Positions 25,738-34,811 are shown, numbered from the stretch's first letter. The stretch: 64,000 nt of DNA from an uncultured Alistipes sp. (GCA_944321765.1 CALUMQ010000029.1:62001-126000); one strand, 5' to 3'. Made by a program: numbers and translations. The notes: generated from the letters alone by a model not told the origin.

Positions 25738-28700
25738 AGCTCCCGCAACGTTTTATAGGCATCTTCGACGTCTTTGATATTTCTAACGGTCATCGCCAAC
25801 CGATTATTGTGCTGCTTGAGCACAAATCGATCCGGCCGCTGCGTAATGCGCTGAAGCAGCGTCATGAAGACCTCGCTCTTGTAGAAGGGCGACTGCTCCT
25901 CGCCCACGAACTGAACGATCATCAGTCCGTTCTTGACCTTCACGCGCTCCATACCCAGGCGGATGGCCTCCCAGCGCAGCCGCACGACGTCGAGCAGCTC
26001 CTTGGCGGCCTTCGGCAAGGGTCCGAAACGGTCGACAAGACGGCTTTCGAAAGCCTCGAGCGCCGCTTCGTCCTTCGTGGAGTCCAGTTCGCGGTAGAGC
26101 TTCAGACGCTCGGCCTGCTGCGAGACATAGTCGTCGGGCAGCGACGCCTCGACCTCGATCTCGATGTGCGCGTCGTCGATGAAGCGCATCTGTTCGACGA
26201 CCTGCTGCTCGCCGCTGCTCAATCCCGGAACCTGAAGACCCTCGGCGCGCAACTCGGCGATCGCCTCGTTCATGATCTTCTGGTAGGTTTCGAAGCCGAT
26301 GTCGGCGATGAAGCCGCTCTGCTCGGCACCCAGCAGGTTGCCCGCGCCGCGGATGTCAAGATCCTGCATGGCGATGTTGAATCCCGAGCCGAGATCCGAG
26401 AACTCCTCGATGGCCCGCAGACGCCGCCGTGCGTCGGACGACAACAGTTCGTCGGGAGGCGTGAGCAGGTAGCAGTAGGCCTTCTGGTTCGACCGCCCGA
26501 CACGTCCGCGCAGCTGGTGCAGATCGCTCAGTCCGAAGTGCTGCGCATTGTTGACGATAATCGTATTGGCATTCGGAATGTCGATGCCGTTCTCGACGAT
26601 CGTCGTCGAGACCAGCACGTCGAACTCTCCGTAGATGAAGTCCATGATGAGCTTCTCAAGCTGCTCGGCGGGCATCTTCCCGTGGCCCACCGCCACGCGC
26701 GCCTTCGGGCACAGGCGTGTGATGAGCCCCTGCAGCTGCTGAAGATCCTCCACGCGGTTGTGGACGAAATAGACCTGACCGCCGCGCGCAAGCTCCGTCT
26801 CCACGGCATCGCGGATGATCTCCTCCGAGAAGACATGCGATTCGGTGATGATCGGCTGCCGGTTGGGCGGCGGCGTGGAGATCACCGACAGGTCGCGCGA
26901 GCCCATGAGCGAGAACTGCAGCGTGCGCGGAATGGGCGTCGCCGTCAGCGTCAGCGTGTCGACCGAGACGCTCATCTCGGTGAGCTTCTCCTTCGCCGCC
27001 ACGCCGAACTTCTGCTCTTCGTCGATGATCAGCAGCCCCAGGTCGTGGAAAACAACCTGCTTGCCCAGCATCTTGTGCGTGCCGATCAGAATGTCGATCT
27101 TTCCCGCCGCAAGGTCGGCACAGATCTGCTTCACCTCCTTTGCGGATTTCGTACGGTTGAGGTACTCCACCCGCACGGGAAAGTCGCGCAACCGCTCGGT
27201 GAACGACCGGTAGTGCTGCAGCGCCAGAATCGTCGTCGGCACAAGCACCGCCACCTGCTTGCCGTCGGTCGCCGCCTTGAACGCCGCACGGATCGCCACC
27301 TCGGTCTTTCCGAAGCCCACGTCGCCGCACACCAGCCGGTCCATCGGCTGGTCCGACTCCATGTCCTTCTTCACGGCGGCCGTCGCCGCCTGCTGGTCGG
27401 GCGTATCCTCCCAGCGGAACGACGCCTCCAGTTCATGCTGCAGGTAGCTGTCGGGCGAGAAGGCAAAGCCCTTCGAGGCCTTGCGCTTGGCGTAGAGCGC
27501 TATCAGCTCGCGCGAGATATCCTTGACGGCCTTCTTCGTGGCGTTCTTCAGCTTCTGCCAGGCCCCGGTGCCCAGTTTGTAGACCTTCGGAGGCTCACCG
27601 TCTCCGGACTTGTAGCGCGAGATGCGGTGCAGCGAATGAACGTTCACGAACAGCACGTCGCCATCCTTGTAGACCAGTTTGATCGCCTCGTGCGTCTTGC
27701 CACCCTCGTTGATCTTCACCAGTCCGTCGAAGCGCCCCACGCCGTGGTCGATATGCACCACGTAGTCGCCCGGACGCAGCTGGTTCAGCTCCGCGACGGT
27801 CATCTGCTCGTCACGCCGGATCTCCCCGTTGATGCGGTAGCGCTGGTAGCGGTCGAAGATCTGGTGGTCGGTGTAGAGGCACAGCTTCAGATCGTTGTCG
27901 ACAAACCCCTCGTGAAGTGTCAGCGACAGCGACCGCACGACGGCCTGCCCCCGGCCGATCTGGTGAAAGATATTCTCCAGACGCTCGATCTGCGCCTTGT
28001 TTTCCGAAAGGATCCAGGTCTCGTAACCGCGCAGGGCATTGCGGATCATGTCGTCGGCCAGCATCTCGAAATTCTTGTTGAACTTCGGCTGCGGAGCCGT
28101 CGAGAACTTCACCCGGTCGGTCGCCGGACGCTCCGCGAGGTTGTCGCGCAGGACGAAGAGCCGGTTGTCCCCCAGATCGCCCAGCAATCCGTTGCGGCTC
28201 GTGAGCAGCGTGTCGATCCGCTCGGGATGCTCCATGTCGCCGAGGGCCTTGCGCCGGATGTCATTGACGCGGCGCAGCACGTAGTCGGCGTCGTAGAACC
28301 ACCATGACGCCTGCGGGCCGGCAAACCGCGCCAGCGAGACCTTCGAAGCCGTGGCCGTGCCGTCGTTCAGATCGGGGATGATCTCCACGCTGTCGAGCTT
28401 GTCCGAGGAGAGCTGGCTCGAGATCTCGAAACGCCGGATCGAGTCGACCTCGTCGCCGAAGAAATCCAGGCGGTAGGGCTTGCTCTCCGAGTAGGAGAAG
28501 ACGTCGACAATACCGCCGCGCAGCGAATACTGCCCGGGTTCGTAGACGAAATCGACGCGCGAAAACGACGCGTCGACGAGCTCCTGCTCCAGCACCTCGA
28601 TCGAGATGCGGTCGCCGACCTTCACGCGGATGGTGCGGCGCTGAAGCACTTCGGCATCGGCCACCCGCTCGGCCAACGCCTCGGGGTAGGTGCAGACAAC

Positions 28701-29075
28701 GAGGTAGTCGCCCTTGGCGGCGCCGAAGGCCTTGAGGGCGTTCATCGTCGCCGTACGCTGCACGACGCCCTGCGCATCCTCGGTGCCGTTGGCTGCCGAG
28801 TGTTTGTACGACGAGGGGAAGAAGCAGACCTTCGTCTCGTCCAGCAGGTTGTAGAAGTCGTTGAGCAGGTAGGCCGCGGCATCGCGGTCCTCGGCCACAA
28901 AGAGATGCACTCCGCCGGAGCGGGCGATCGCCGCAGCCGCATAAAACGAAAGCGCCCCGCCGACCAACTCTTCGAGATGGACGGTGGCGCGTTTCTTGTC
29001 ACAGGCACGGCACAGGGCGTCGAGGGTTTTCGAGCCGGCGACGAACTGTGCCAATCGTTCGCGTGGCGTTGCCAT
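25734..29075 (-). CDS. mfd: Transcription-repair coupling factor Mfd
   Basis: This 1113-residue protein is close to the usual 1150. The order is a UvrB-homology N-terminus (residues 1-330, with PGQYSLRGGIVDVFSY near 175), then the RNA-polymerase-interacting CarD-like domain (LRPGDYVVHIDHGVGRFDGL near 435-455). SF2 translocase motifs follow: Walker A CGDVGFGKTEVAIRAAFKAA near 580, the DEEQ box in LLIIDEEQKFGV near 683, TATPIPRTL, and LVSTTIVENGIDIPNANTII. A C-terminal TRCF domain ends the protein. Mfd pushes stalled RNA polymerase off lesions and recruits UvrA. The gene lies 3 bases after rng and overlaps coaX by 4. Confidence 0.97.
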   Translation of the reverse strand: MATPRERLAQFVAGSKTLDALCRACDKKRATVHLEELVGGALSFYAAAAIARSGGVHLFVAEDRDAAAYLLNDFYNLLDETKVCFFPSSYKHSAANGTEDAQGVVQRTATMNALKAFGAAKGDYLVVCTYPEALAERVADAEVLQRRTIRVKVGDRISIEVLEQELVDASFSRVDFVYEPGQYSLRGGIVDVFSYSESKPYRLDFFGDEVDSIRRFEISSQLSSDKLDSVEIIPDLNDGTATASKVSLARFAGPQASWWFYDADYVLRRVNDIRRKALGDMEHPERIDTLLTSRNGLLGDLGDNRLFVLRDNLAERPATDRVKFSTAPQPKFNKNFEMLADDMIRNALRGYETWILSENKAQIERLENIFHQIGRGQAVVRSLSLTLHEGFVDNDLKLCLYTDHQIFDRYQRYRINGEIRRDEQMTVAELNQLRPGDYVVHIDHGVGRFDGLVKINEGGKTHEAIKLVYKDGDVLFVNVHSLHRISRYKSGDGEPPKVYKLGTGAWQKLKNATKKAVKDISRELIALYAKRKASKGFAFSPDSYLQHELEASFRWEDTPDQQAATAAVKKDMESDQPMDRLVCGDVGFGKTEVAIRAAFKAATDGKQVAVLVPTTILALQHYRSFTERLRDFPVRVEYLNRTKSAKEVKQICADLAAGKIDILIGTHKMLGKQVVFHDLGLLIIDEEQKFGVAAKEKLTEMSVSVDTLTLTATPIPRTLQFSLMGSRDLSVISTPPPNRQPIITESHVFSEEIIRDAVETELARGGQVYFVHNRVEDLQQLQGLITRLCPKARVAVGHGKMPAEQLEKLIMDFIYGEFDVLVSTTIVENGIDIPNANTIIVNNAQHFGLSDLHQLRGRVGRSNQKAYCYLLTPPDELLSSDARRRLRAIEEFSDLGSGFNIAMQDLDIRGAGNLLGAEQSGFIADIGFETYQKIMNEAIAELRAEGLQVPGLSSGEQQVVEQMRFIDDAHIEIEVEASLPDDYVSQQAERLKLYRELDSTKDEAALEAFESRLVDRFGPLPKAAKELLDVVRLRWEAIRLGMERVKVKNGLMIVQFVGEEQSPFYKSEVFMTLLQRITQRPDRFVLKQHNNRLAMTVRNIKDVEDAYKTLREL

Positions 29076-29078
29076 GGG

Positions 29079-30638
29079 CTATTTTTTCTGGATCAGGTCG
29101 TTGTCCTTGCGGTCGTGGTAGTGGATCTCGACGATGCCGATGCTCTGATCCTCCGAAATGTCGATGCGCACCTTGTATTTCCACTCCCAGCGGCGGCGCA
29201 GCGACCAGAGGCCCTTCTTGAGATAGGCTCCCACGTAGGGGCTTACGACCAGCTTGATGTATTTGTGTCCGCGGTCCTCCGTAAGGAACGAGATCTGGTT
29301 CTCGATCTTCTTGTCCAGCAGCACCGTGGGTTCGATCTTGCCCGAACCGTTGCACGTCGGGCAGACGTCCGAAACGCTCTCCACGGCCACCGGACGCACC
29401 CGCTGGCGCGTGATCTGCATCAGGCCGAACTTCGTCAGCGGAAGAACCGTATGCTTGGCCTTGTCGGTGGCCATGAGCTTGACCATCTCGTCGAACAGCG
29501 CCTGCTTGTTCTGCGCCTTGTGCAGGTCGATGAAGTCGATGATCACGATGCCGCCCAGGTCGCGCAGACGCAGCTGCCGCGCAATCTCCTTCGCCGCCGC
29601 AAGGTTCACGTCCATGGCCGTCTGCTCCTGGTTGTCCTCGGCCTTGGTACGGTTGCCCGAGTTGACGTCGATGACGTTCATCGCCTCGGTATGCTCGATA
29701 ATGAGGTAGGCCCCGCGCTTGAGCGACACATACTTGGCAAAGAGAGACTTGATCTGCTTCGAGATGTCGAAGTTGTCGAAAATCGGCACGTTGCCCTTGT
29801 AGAGTTTGACGATCTTCTCCTTCTCGGGCTCGATCTGTCGGATGTAGTTGCGGATCTCGTTGTACATCGCCTCGTCGTCGACGGCGATCTGCGAGAAGGA
29901 GCCGTTCAGCGAGTCGCGGATGATCGTGTTGGCACGGTTCATCTCGCTCATCAGCTGCGCGGGGACCGACGCCACGTTCTTGCGGATGGCCGCACACGTC
30001 TTGCGCCAGCGCTCGATCTGCGTCTGGATGTCGTGCTCGATATCCTCATCCTTGGCCTCCATGGCCGCCGTGCGGATAATAACGCCGAAGTTCTTCGGCA
30101 AAACGGCTGCGGCAATGCGCTTCAGACGCTTCTTCTCCTCTGCCGAGCGGATCTTCTGCGAAAGGTAGACCTTCGACGAGAAGGGTACCAGCACCACATT
30201 GCGCCCGGCCAGCGAGATGTCCGAAGTCAGCCGCGGCCCCTTGGTCGAGATGGCCTCCTTGGCCACCTGCACCATGATCTGCTGCCCGACCTGAAGGTAG
30301 TCGCCGATCTTGCCGTTCTTGTCCACGGCGGGTTCGAGCTTCATGCTCTCGACGCGGCATCCGCGTTTGCCGGGCTGCTGCGAGGCGACGAGCTTCTGCA
30401 GCGAGGGGAACTGCGGTCCCAGATCAAGGTAGTGGATAAAGGCGTCCTTTTCGTGTCCTATGTTGACGAATGCCGCGTTGAGGCCCGGCATGATCTTGCG
30501 AACCTTTCCGAGGTAGATGTCCCCCACGGCAAAACCCGTCTGGCACTGCTCCTTGTTGAGCTCGACGAGTACCTTGTCCTCGCACAGGGCGATGGAGATC
30601 TCGGCCGGAGTGACGTTTACAATTAGTTCTCTGTTCAT
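29079..30638 (-). CDS. rng: Ribonuclease E/G family endoribonuclease
   Basis: This 519-residue protein has RNase G length rather than the 1000 or so of full RNase E. An S1 RNA-binding domain spans about residues 36-125 (GDIYLGKVRKIMPGLNAAFV). The catalytic magnesium aspartates are D324 in NVIDVNSGN and D368 in IVIIDFIDLH, and the zinc-link cysteines are C426 and C429 in DVCPTCNGSG. It lacks a degradosome-scaffold tail. It processes rRNA and decays mRNA. It is the first gene of the long minus-strand block; no clear -7 box is visible in the 200 bases upstream. Confidence 0.95.
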   Translation of the reverse strand: MNRELIVNVTPAEISIALCEDKVLVELNKEQCQTGFAVGDIYLGKVRKIMPGLNAAFVNIGHEKDAFIHYLDLGPQFPSLQKLVASQQPGKRGCRVESMKLEPAVDKNGKIGDYLQVGQQIMVQVAKEAISTKGPRLTSDISLAGRNVVLVPFSSKVYLSQKIRSAEEKKRLKRIAAAVLPKNFGVIIRTAAMEAKDEDIEHDIQTQIERWRKTCAAIRKNVASVPAQLMSEMNRANTIIRDSLNGSFSQIAVDDEAMYNEIRNYIRQIEPEKEKIVKLYKGNVPIFDNFDISKQIKSLFAKYVSLKRGAYLIIEHTEAMNVIDVNSGNRTKAEDNQEQTAMDVNLAAAKEIARQLRLRDLGGIVIIDFIDLHKAQNKQALFDEMVKLMATDKAKHTVLPLTKFGLMQITRQRVRPVAVESVSDVCPTCNGSGKIEPTVLLDKKIENQISFLTEDRGHKYIKLVVSPYVGAYLKKGLWSLRRRWEWKYKVRIDISEDQSIGIVEIHYHDRKDNDLIQKK

Positions 30639-30840
30639 TCAATATAATATACCGTAATGCCGGGCGCTGCCGGGCATCGGATGGGTGAAATGGATGATCT
30701 GCCGCAGATGGAGAGTGGAGTCGCGGCGCACTCCAATGGGGATATGGTGAATCCGGAAGTTCCGGAAGCGGATTCCCGCCGGGAAGTCGCCGTACGCTGA
30801 AGGTACGACCCGCGAAGGGGAGAATCCGAAAAAAACAGGT

Positions 30841-30875
30841 AAAGCTAAAAGAACCTCGAGGGCTCCTTTAGCTTT
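30841..30875 (-). terminator. Terminator after the HU/COX24-like operon
   Basis: An imperfect 15-bp stem (AAAGCTAAA/TTTAGCTTT core) with loop TCGAG is followed on the minus strand by a T-run at about 30828-30836. A second small perfect hairpin, TAGCAC-AAAG-GTGCTA at 30886-30901, lies between it and the gene. Confidence 0.7.
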
Positions 30876-30907
30876 ATCGATCCGTTAGCACAAAGGTGCT
30901 ACCCTAC

Positions 30908-30997
30908 CTACTTTTTCTTATGGCGGTTCTTGCGAAGACGTTTTTTACGCTTGTGGGTAGCCATCTTGTGACGCTTATGCTTCTTTCCGTTCGGCAT
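30908..30997 (-). CDS. COX24/AURKAIP1 (mS38-like) domain mini-protein
   Basis: This 29-codon gene is below the size most annotation keeps. It encodes MPNGKKHKRHKMATHKRKKR followed by LRKNRHKKK and a TAG stop, with two thirds of residues lysine, arginine or histidine. It matches the COX24/AURKAIP1 domain conserved throughout Bacteroidetes and named for the mitochondrial small-subunit ribosomal protein mS38. A ribosome-associated role is the natural inference. It follows the HU gene by 31 bases with no promoter between, so it is probably co-transcribed, and a terminator follows. Confidence 0.88.
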   Translation of the reverse strand: MPNGKKHKRHKMATHKRKKRLRKNRHKKK

Positions 30998-31028
30998 AGT
31001 GCAAAAATTTTAGAGGTTCTTGAATTCG

Positions 31029-31301
31029 TTATTTAACCTTCTCGGCAAAGCTCTTGGCGGGCTTGAAAGCGGGAATGTTGTGTTCGGGAATCGTGATGGT
31101 CGTATTCTTCGAGATGTTGCGGGCCACCTTCTGGGCGCGCTTCTTCACGATGAAACTGCCAAAGCCGCGGAGATATACGTTATTCTGCTGGATAAGCGAG
31201 GTTTTGATGCCTTCCATGAACGCCTCCACGACAGCCTGTACCTGCACCTTTTCAATACCGGTGTTCTTAGCGATTTCGCTTACGATATCTGCCTTTGTCA
31301 T
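31029..31301 (-). CDS. hup: HU-family DNA-binding protein
   Basis: This 90-residue protein has the classic HU/IHF layout: helical N-terminus (TKADIVSEIAKNTGIEKVQV), the LRGFGSFIVKKRAQKVARN strand region, and a beta-arm with the proline of TITIPEHNIPAFKPAKSFAEKV. Dimers bend and compact DNA. It has its own promoter upstream and is followed by the COX24-like mini-gene in the same direction. Confidence 0.96.
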   Translation of the reverse strand: MTKADIVSEIAKNTGIEKVQVQAVVEAFMEGIKTSLIQQNNVYLRGFGSFIVKKRAQKVARNISKNTTITIPEHNIPAFKPAKSFAEKVK

Positions 31302-31347
31302 AATTTATTGTTGTTTGAGATTTAACCGCATTCTACGATTCGGACTG

Positions 31348-31379
31348 CAAATATACGTTTTTATTTGATTATCCGCCAA
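31348..31379 (-). promoter_or_regulatory. Promoter of the HU gene
   Basis: Minus-strand TATATTTG (31355-31348) is a perfect -7 box and TTG (31379-31377) lies 21 bp upstream. Predicted leader is about 40 nt. Confidence 0.6.
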
Positions 31380-31661
31380 TAAGTGTGAATTTTTTTTATC
31401 CCGCGTCATTCTCAGGGGCGCAATTCGCGACACTGCAAATATCGGGCAAAAAACATCGGCACGGCGAACATTCCCCTACCCGGGACACAAAATCCGTCAA
31501 ATCGCTCTGCGAATGACCCTTTTCTAAGATATTACCCCCCCCCTCTTATCCTCCTGTTCTTCCGAAAATCTCTCCTGTTCTTCTCCCCGCTCAATAAAAT
31601 GCCCGTATTTTGCGTTTGATGATAAAATCACTAAGTTTGCATACGAAAACCGAACTCCGAC
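31380..31661. other. Divergent spacer upstream of porX
   Basis: No gene is visible. The region is AT-richer than its flanks and contains a run of nine C at 31535-31543 followed by a pyrimidine-rich stretch with TCCTGTTCTT repeated. No exact TAnnTTTG box lies close to the porX start, so its promoter is unassigned. Confidence 0.5.
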
Positions 31662-33212
31662 ATGGTTAAGATACTCTGGGTCGACGACGAAGTCGAACTG
31701 CTCAAACCCCACGTACTATTCCTTCAACAGAAAGGATATGAGGTGGATACCTGCAACAACGGATACGACGCCATCGACATGGCCGCCGAAGGCGCCTACG
31801 ATCTGATCATCCTCGACGAGATGATGCCCGGCATGACCGGGCTGGAAACGCTGCCCAAAATCAAGGAGGTACGTCCCACCACCCCCGTCATCATGGTCAC
31901 CAAAAGCGAGGAGGAGAACATCATGGACAAGGCCGTCGGGTCGAAAATCGCCGACTACCTCATCAAACCCGTGAACCCCAATCAGGTGCTGCTGTCGATC
32001 AAGAAAAACGTACACCAGCAGCAGCTCGTCACCGAGCAGACCACGGCCGACTACCGCTCGGAGTTCGGACGAATCTCCGCATCGCTCCAGATGGCCGAAA
32101 ACTTCGCCGACTGGTGCTCGCTCTACCGCAAGATCACCGGCTGGGAGATCGAACTGGCCGAATCCACCGACCAAAGCATCAAGGAGGTACTGACCTACCA
32201 GAAATCCGAAGCCAACCAGGAGTTCTGCAAGTTCGTGCGCCGCAACTACTACAACTGGATCAACCGTCGCTCGGACGATACGCCCGTCATGTCGCACACG
32301 CTCATGCGGTCGCGGATCTTCCCCGTGGTCGACGAGAATCCCAAGACCACGCTGCTGCTCATCGACAACTTCCGATACGACCAGTGGCGCTCGATCTCTT
32401 CCCTGCTGAGAGGTTATTACGACGTCGCCCAGGACGACTTCTACTGCGCCATTCTCCCCACCGCCACGCAATACGCCCGCAATGCCATCTTCGCCGGACT
32501 GATGCCCCTGGCCATCGACAAGCTGATGCCCAACAAGTGGCTCAACGACAACGAGGAGGGAGGCAAGAACCAATATGAGGAGGAGTTCCTGCGGCGTCTG
32601 ATGACGCAGAACGGAAAGTCGTGGCGATTCACGTTCGACAAACTCGTGCGCCCGGAGCAGGGCCGCAAGCTGGTCGACAACATCCAGCGTATCTACGACG
32701 CCGACTTCTCGGTGATCGTCTACAACTTTCTCGACATCCTCTCGCACGCCCGTACCGAAACGGACATCATCCGCGAACTCACGGAAGATGATGCGGCCTT
32801 CCGCTCGCTCACCCGCTCGTGGTTCGAACATTCGGACCTCTACACGATCCTGCGCCTGCTCTCCGAGAACGGCCACACGGTAATCATCACCTCGGACCAC
32901 GGCACGATCCGCGTGGACAACCCCGTGAAGGTGACCGGCGACCGCGAGACCTCGGCCAACCTGCGCTACAAGACCGGCCGCAACCTGGCCTACAACTCCC
33001 GCGAGGTCTACGAGATCCTGCGCCCGGAGGACGTGCAGTTGCCGTCGAGCAACCTGACATCGAGCTACATCTTCGCCTACAACTCCGACTTCCTGGTATA
33101 CAACAACGACGCGAACCGGCACATACGCTACTACCGCAACACGTTCCAGCACGGGGGAATCTCGATGGAGGAGATGATCGTGCCCTACATCGTACTGAAG
33201 CCGAAACAATAA
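31662..33212 (+). CDS. porX: PorX response regulator with PglZ-type effector domain
   Basis: This 516-residue protein has an N-terminal receiver domain with acidic residues D8-D9 and phospho-acceptor D52 in LIILDEMMPG. A helical linker follows, then an alkaline-phosphatase-like PglZ domain from about residue 210 (TLLLIDNFRYDQW, ILPTATQYARNAIFAG, VIITSDHGTIRV with metal ligands D and H, and FQHGGISMEEM). PorX is the regulator that with PorY controls the type IX secretion system in Porphyromonas gingivalis; its PglZ domain is a zinc phosphodiesterase. No other T9SS gene or PorY kinase lies in this window. tsaE follows after 16 bases. Confidence 0.93.
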   Translation: MVKILWVDDEVELLKPHVLFLQQKGYEVDTCNNGYDAIDMAAEGAYDLIILDEMMPGMTGLETLPKIKEVRPTTPVIMVTKSEEENIMDKAVGSKIADYLIKPVNPNQVLLSIKKNVHQQQLVTEQTTADYRSEFGRISASLQMAENFADWCSLYRKITGWEIELAESTDQSIKEVLTYQKSEANQEFCKFVRRNYYNWINRRSDDTPVMSHTLMRSRIFPVVDENPKTTLLLIDNFRYDQWRSISSLLRGYYDVAQDDFYCAILPTATQYARNAIFAGLMPLAIDKLMPNKWLNDNEEGGKNQYEEEFLRRLMTQNGKSWRFTFDKLVRPEQGRKLVDNIQRIYDADFSVIVYNFLDILSHARTETDIIRELTEDDAAFRSLTRSWFEHSDLYTILRLLSENGHTVIITSDHGTIRVDNPVKVTGDRETSANLRYKTGRNLAYNSREVYEILRPEDVQLPSSNLTSSYIFAYNSDFLVYNNDANRHIRYYRNTFQHGGISMEEMIVPYIVLKPKQ

Positions 33213-33228
33213 ACACTCACCACAAGCA

Positions 33229-33654
33229 ATGAATACACTGAAAACCATACACATAACCTCGCAGGACGAACTTCCGCAGGTAGCCAAAGCGGTCATCGAG
33301 GCCCTGGGACGCCGAACGGTCGTCGCCTTCCGCGGCGAGATGGGTGCAGGGAAGACCACGCTGATCCGCGAAATCGTCGCGCAGCTCGGCGCCACCGATA
33401 CCGTAACCAGCCCCACGTTCGCTCTGGTCAACCAGTACAGGGGCAGCCACAACCGCACGATCTACCACTTCGACTTCTACCGCATCGACGACATCCGCGA
33501 AGCCTATGACCTCGGATACGAGGAGTACTTCTATTCGGGAGAGATCTGTCTGGTGGAGTGGCCCGAGAAGATCGAGTCCCTGCTGCCCGAGAACACCATT
33601 CAGGTGCGCATCACCGTGGACAGCGACACGGCCCGCACGTTCGAAATCGAATAG
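33229..33654 (+). CDS. tsaE: tRNA threonylcarbamoyladenosine biosynthesis ATPase TsaE
   Basis: This 141-residue P-loop ATPase has Walker A GEMGAGKTT at residues 36-44. The family segment TVTSPTFALVNQY and the Walker B-like YHFDFYRI follow, and EICLVEWPEKIE comes near the end. It works with TsaB and TsaD to put t6A on position 37 of ANN-decoding tRNAs. It lies 16 bases after porX, a pairing common in Bacteroidetes. Confidence 0.95.
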   Translation: MNTLKTIHITSQDELPQVAKAVIEALGRRTVVAFRGEMGAGKTTLIREIVAQLGATDTVTSPTFALVNQYRGSHNRTIYHFDFYRIDDIREAYDLGYEEYFYSGEICLVEWPEKIESLLPENTIQVRITVDSDTARTFEIE

Positions 33655-33678
33655 TGCGGAGAAAGCCGGGATTTTCAC

Positions 33679-33686
33679 TATCTTTG
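33679..33686 (+). promoter_or_regulatory. -7 box of the SRPBCC gene
   Basis: TATCTTTG lies 25 bases after tsaE and about 85 bases before the SRPBCC ATG. No clear -33. Confidence 0.45.
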
Positions 33687-33770
33687 CGCTCGCTCCGGAC
33701 GCCCGGCTGCGGAGAGATCCGTCCGCACCGGGAGTAAACAGGTCTCCGGGAGCGTCAAAAATCGCATAGC

Positions 33771-34187
33771 ATGCAGGAATACATCTCGAAACAACACCAG
33801 ATCCTCCGCCCCGCGGAGCAGATTTATGCCGTTATCAGCCGCTTCGACAACCTCACGCCCGCGCTGGCCGACCGCGTCGAGGAGTGGCAGGCCGACGAGG
33901 AGCACTGTTCGTTCAAGGCCAAGGGTTTTACCGTCAAGCTCCGCATGGAGGAGCGCGTCGCACCAAAGCACGTGAAGATCGTGGGCGACGAGGGCGGCGT
34001 ACCGATCGACTTCGCCTTCTGGATCCAGCTGCAGCCCGCAGGGCCCTATGATACCCGGTTACGGCTGGTGCTGCACACCGAGTTGAACATGATGATGAAG
34101 ATGATGATCGGCTCAAAGCTGCAGGGCGCCATCGACCAGATCGCCGAAGGCATTGCCCGGGCCCTGAACCAGGCTCCGGCCTTCTGA
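33771..34187 (+). CDS. SRPBCC (START-like) small protein
   Basis: This 138-residue protein has the layout of the SRPBCC/polyketide-cyclase fold: an opening strand and helix (ILRPAEQIYAVISRFDNL), a central antiparallel sheet (CSFKAKGFTVKLRMEERVAPKHVKIVG, PIDFAFWIQLQPA, TRLRLVLHTEL), and a long C-terminal helix (IGSKLQGAIDQIAEGIARAL) that caps a hydrophobic cavity. Ligand unknown. It has its own -7 box and a strong terminator, so it is monocistronic. Confidence 0.75.
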   Translation: MQEYISKQHQILRPAEQIYAVISRFDNLTPALADRVEEWQADEEHCSFKAKGFTVKLRMEERVAPKHVKIVGDEGGVPIDFAFWIQLQPAGPYDTRLRLVLHTELNMMMKMMIGSKLQGAIDQIAEGIARALNQAPAF

Positions 34188-34217
34188 CAGACGGCTGCCG
34201 GCGTGGCGGAAACAGAC

Positions 34218-34254
34218 GGAAACGGCTTCCGAAAAGCATTCGGAAGCCGTTTCC
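34218..34254. terminator. Terminator of the SRPBCC gene
   Basis: A perfect 15-bp stem (34218-34232 with 34240-34254) with a 7-nt loop. The T-run lies within the stem arm rather than after it, but the stem is strong enough to serve both convergent genes. Confidence 0.65.
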
Positions 34255-34296
34255 CCGTTGTTGGAGCCGCGTAATCGCAAAACTGTCCGCGGAGCG

Positions 34297-34608
34297 TCAG
34301 ATGCGCGGTTTCTGCGCCATGCGGATCACCAGCGAAAGTGCATAGATCAACAGTCCGTAAATGATCGGAATGCAGGCCACCCGAAAACCTCCGGCCAACA
34401 GCGAAGTAGAGATGTCGCCGACCTGTTGCACGACACCCATCGCCTGGCGAAAGCCGAACAGGGTATAGACGATGCCGGTAATCAGGGCCAGCAGGCCGAT
34501 CTCCTTGACCCACGCGGGAGCCTTCCACGCGGCAAGCAGGAGTCCCACGAGTTCGAGGGTCAGCAGGGCCATGCCCCACAGTCCTCCTTCCAGAAAAAGT
34601 TGTAGCAT
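34297..34608 (-). CDS. Mini MotA/TolQ/ExbB-like membrane protein
   Basis: This 103-residue protein has three hydrophobic helices (about 7-27, 34-52 and 76-96). The stretch MGVVQQVGDISTSLLAGGFR (residues about 57-76) resembles the cytoplasmic loop before the last helix of TolQ/ExbB proton channels, where xGDxSPSLLAGGI is typical. It is half the length of ExbB and has no ExbD partner nearby. It may be a minimal channel subunit, a relic, or an unrelated small membrane protein. It is divergent from the LytTR gene, with its own promoter. Confidence 0.6.
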   Translation of the reverse strand: MLQLFLEGGLWGMALLTLELVGLLLAAWKAPAWVKEIGLLALITGIVYTLFGFRQAMGVVQQVGDISTSLLAGGFRVACIPIIYGLLIYALSLVIRMAQKPRI

Positions 34609-34646
34609 ACGCAGTGTTTTGTTTTTATGGATCCATTCCCTATTGA

Positions 34647-34678
34647 CAAAGATAAGGATGGAGCGGCCGAAGATGCAA
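34647..34678 (-). promoter_or_regulatory. Promoter of the mini ExbB-like gene
   Basis: Minus-strand TATCTTTG (34654-34647) and a TTG at 34678-34676, 21 bp apart. Predicted leader is about 35 nt. Confidence 0.55.
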
Positions 34679-34762
34679 AAAAAACGGTGTGTCGAAACCC
34701 TTCATACGGACGTTAAAACCCTTTGCAGGCTTCCATGGGGCCTGCAGCACGGGCCCCGGAGG

Positions 34763-34793
34763 TTGGCGGCCGGCGAAAATTCACCTATATTTG
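34763..34793 (+). promoter_or_regulatory. Promoter of the LytTR regulator
   Basis: TTG at 34763-34765 and TATATTTG at 34786-34793 are separated by 20 bp. The transcription start would lie near 34798, giving a leader of about 15 nt. Confidence 0.65.
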
Positions 34794-34811
34794 TACAAAG
34801 CAATCTTTCCG

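Noticed and set aside
25809..28307. 832-codon plus-strand frame opposite mfd
   Set aside because: Antisense shadow; mfd has full helicase motifs in the other direction.
30639..30840. Possible small gene between rng and the HU operon
   Set aside because: Short open frames exist but none has family sequence; the region is GC-rich with imperfect repeats (TCCGGAAG) and is more likely an rng leader.
31662..33212. PglZ domain as part of a BREX phage-defence system
   Set aside because: The receiver domain and overall order identify PorX; no brx genes are present.
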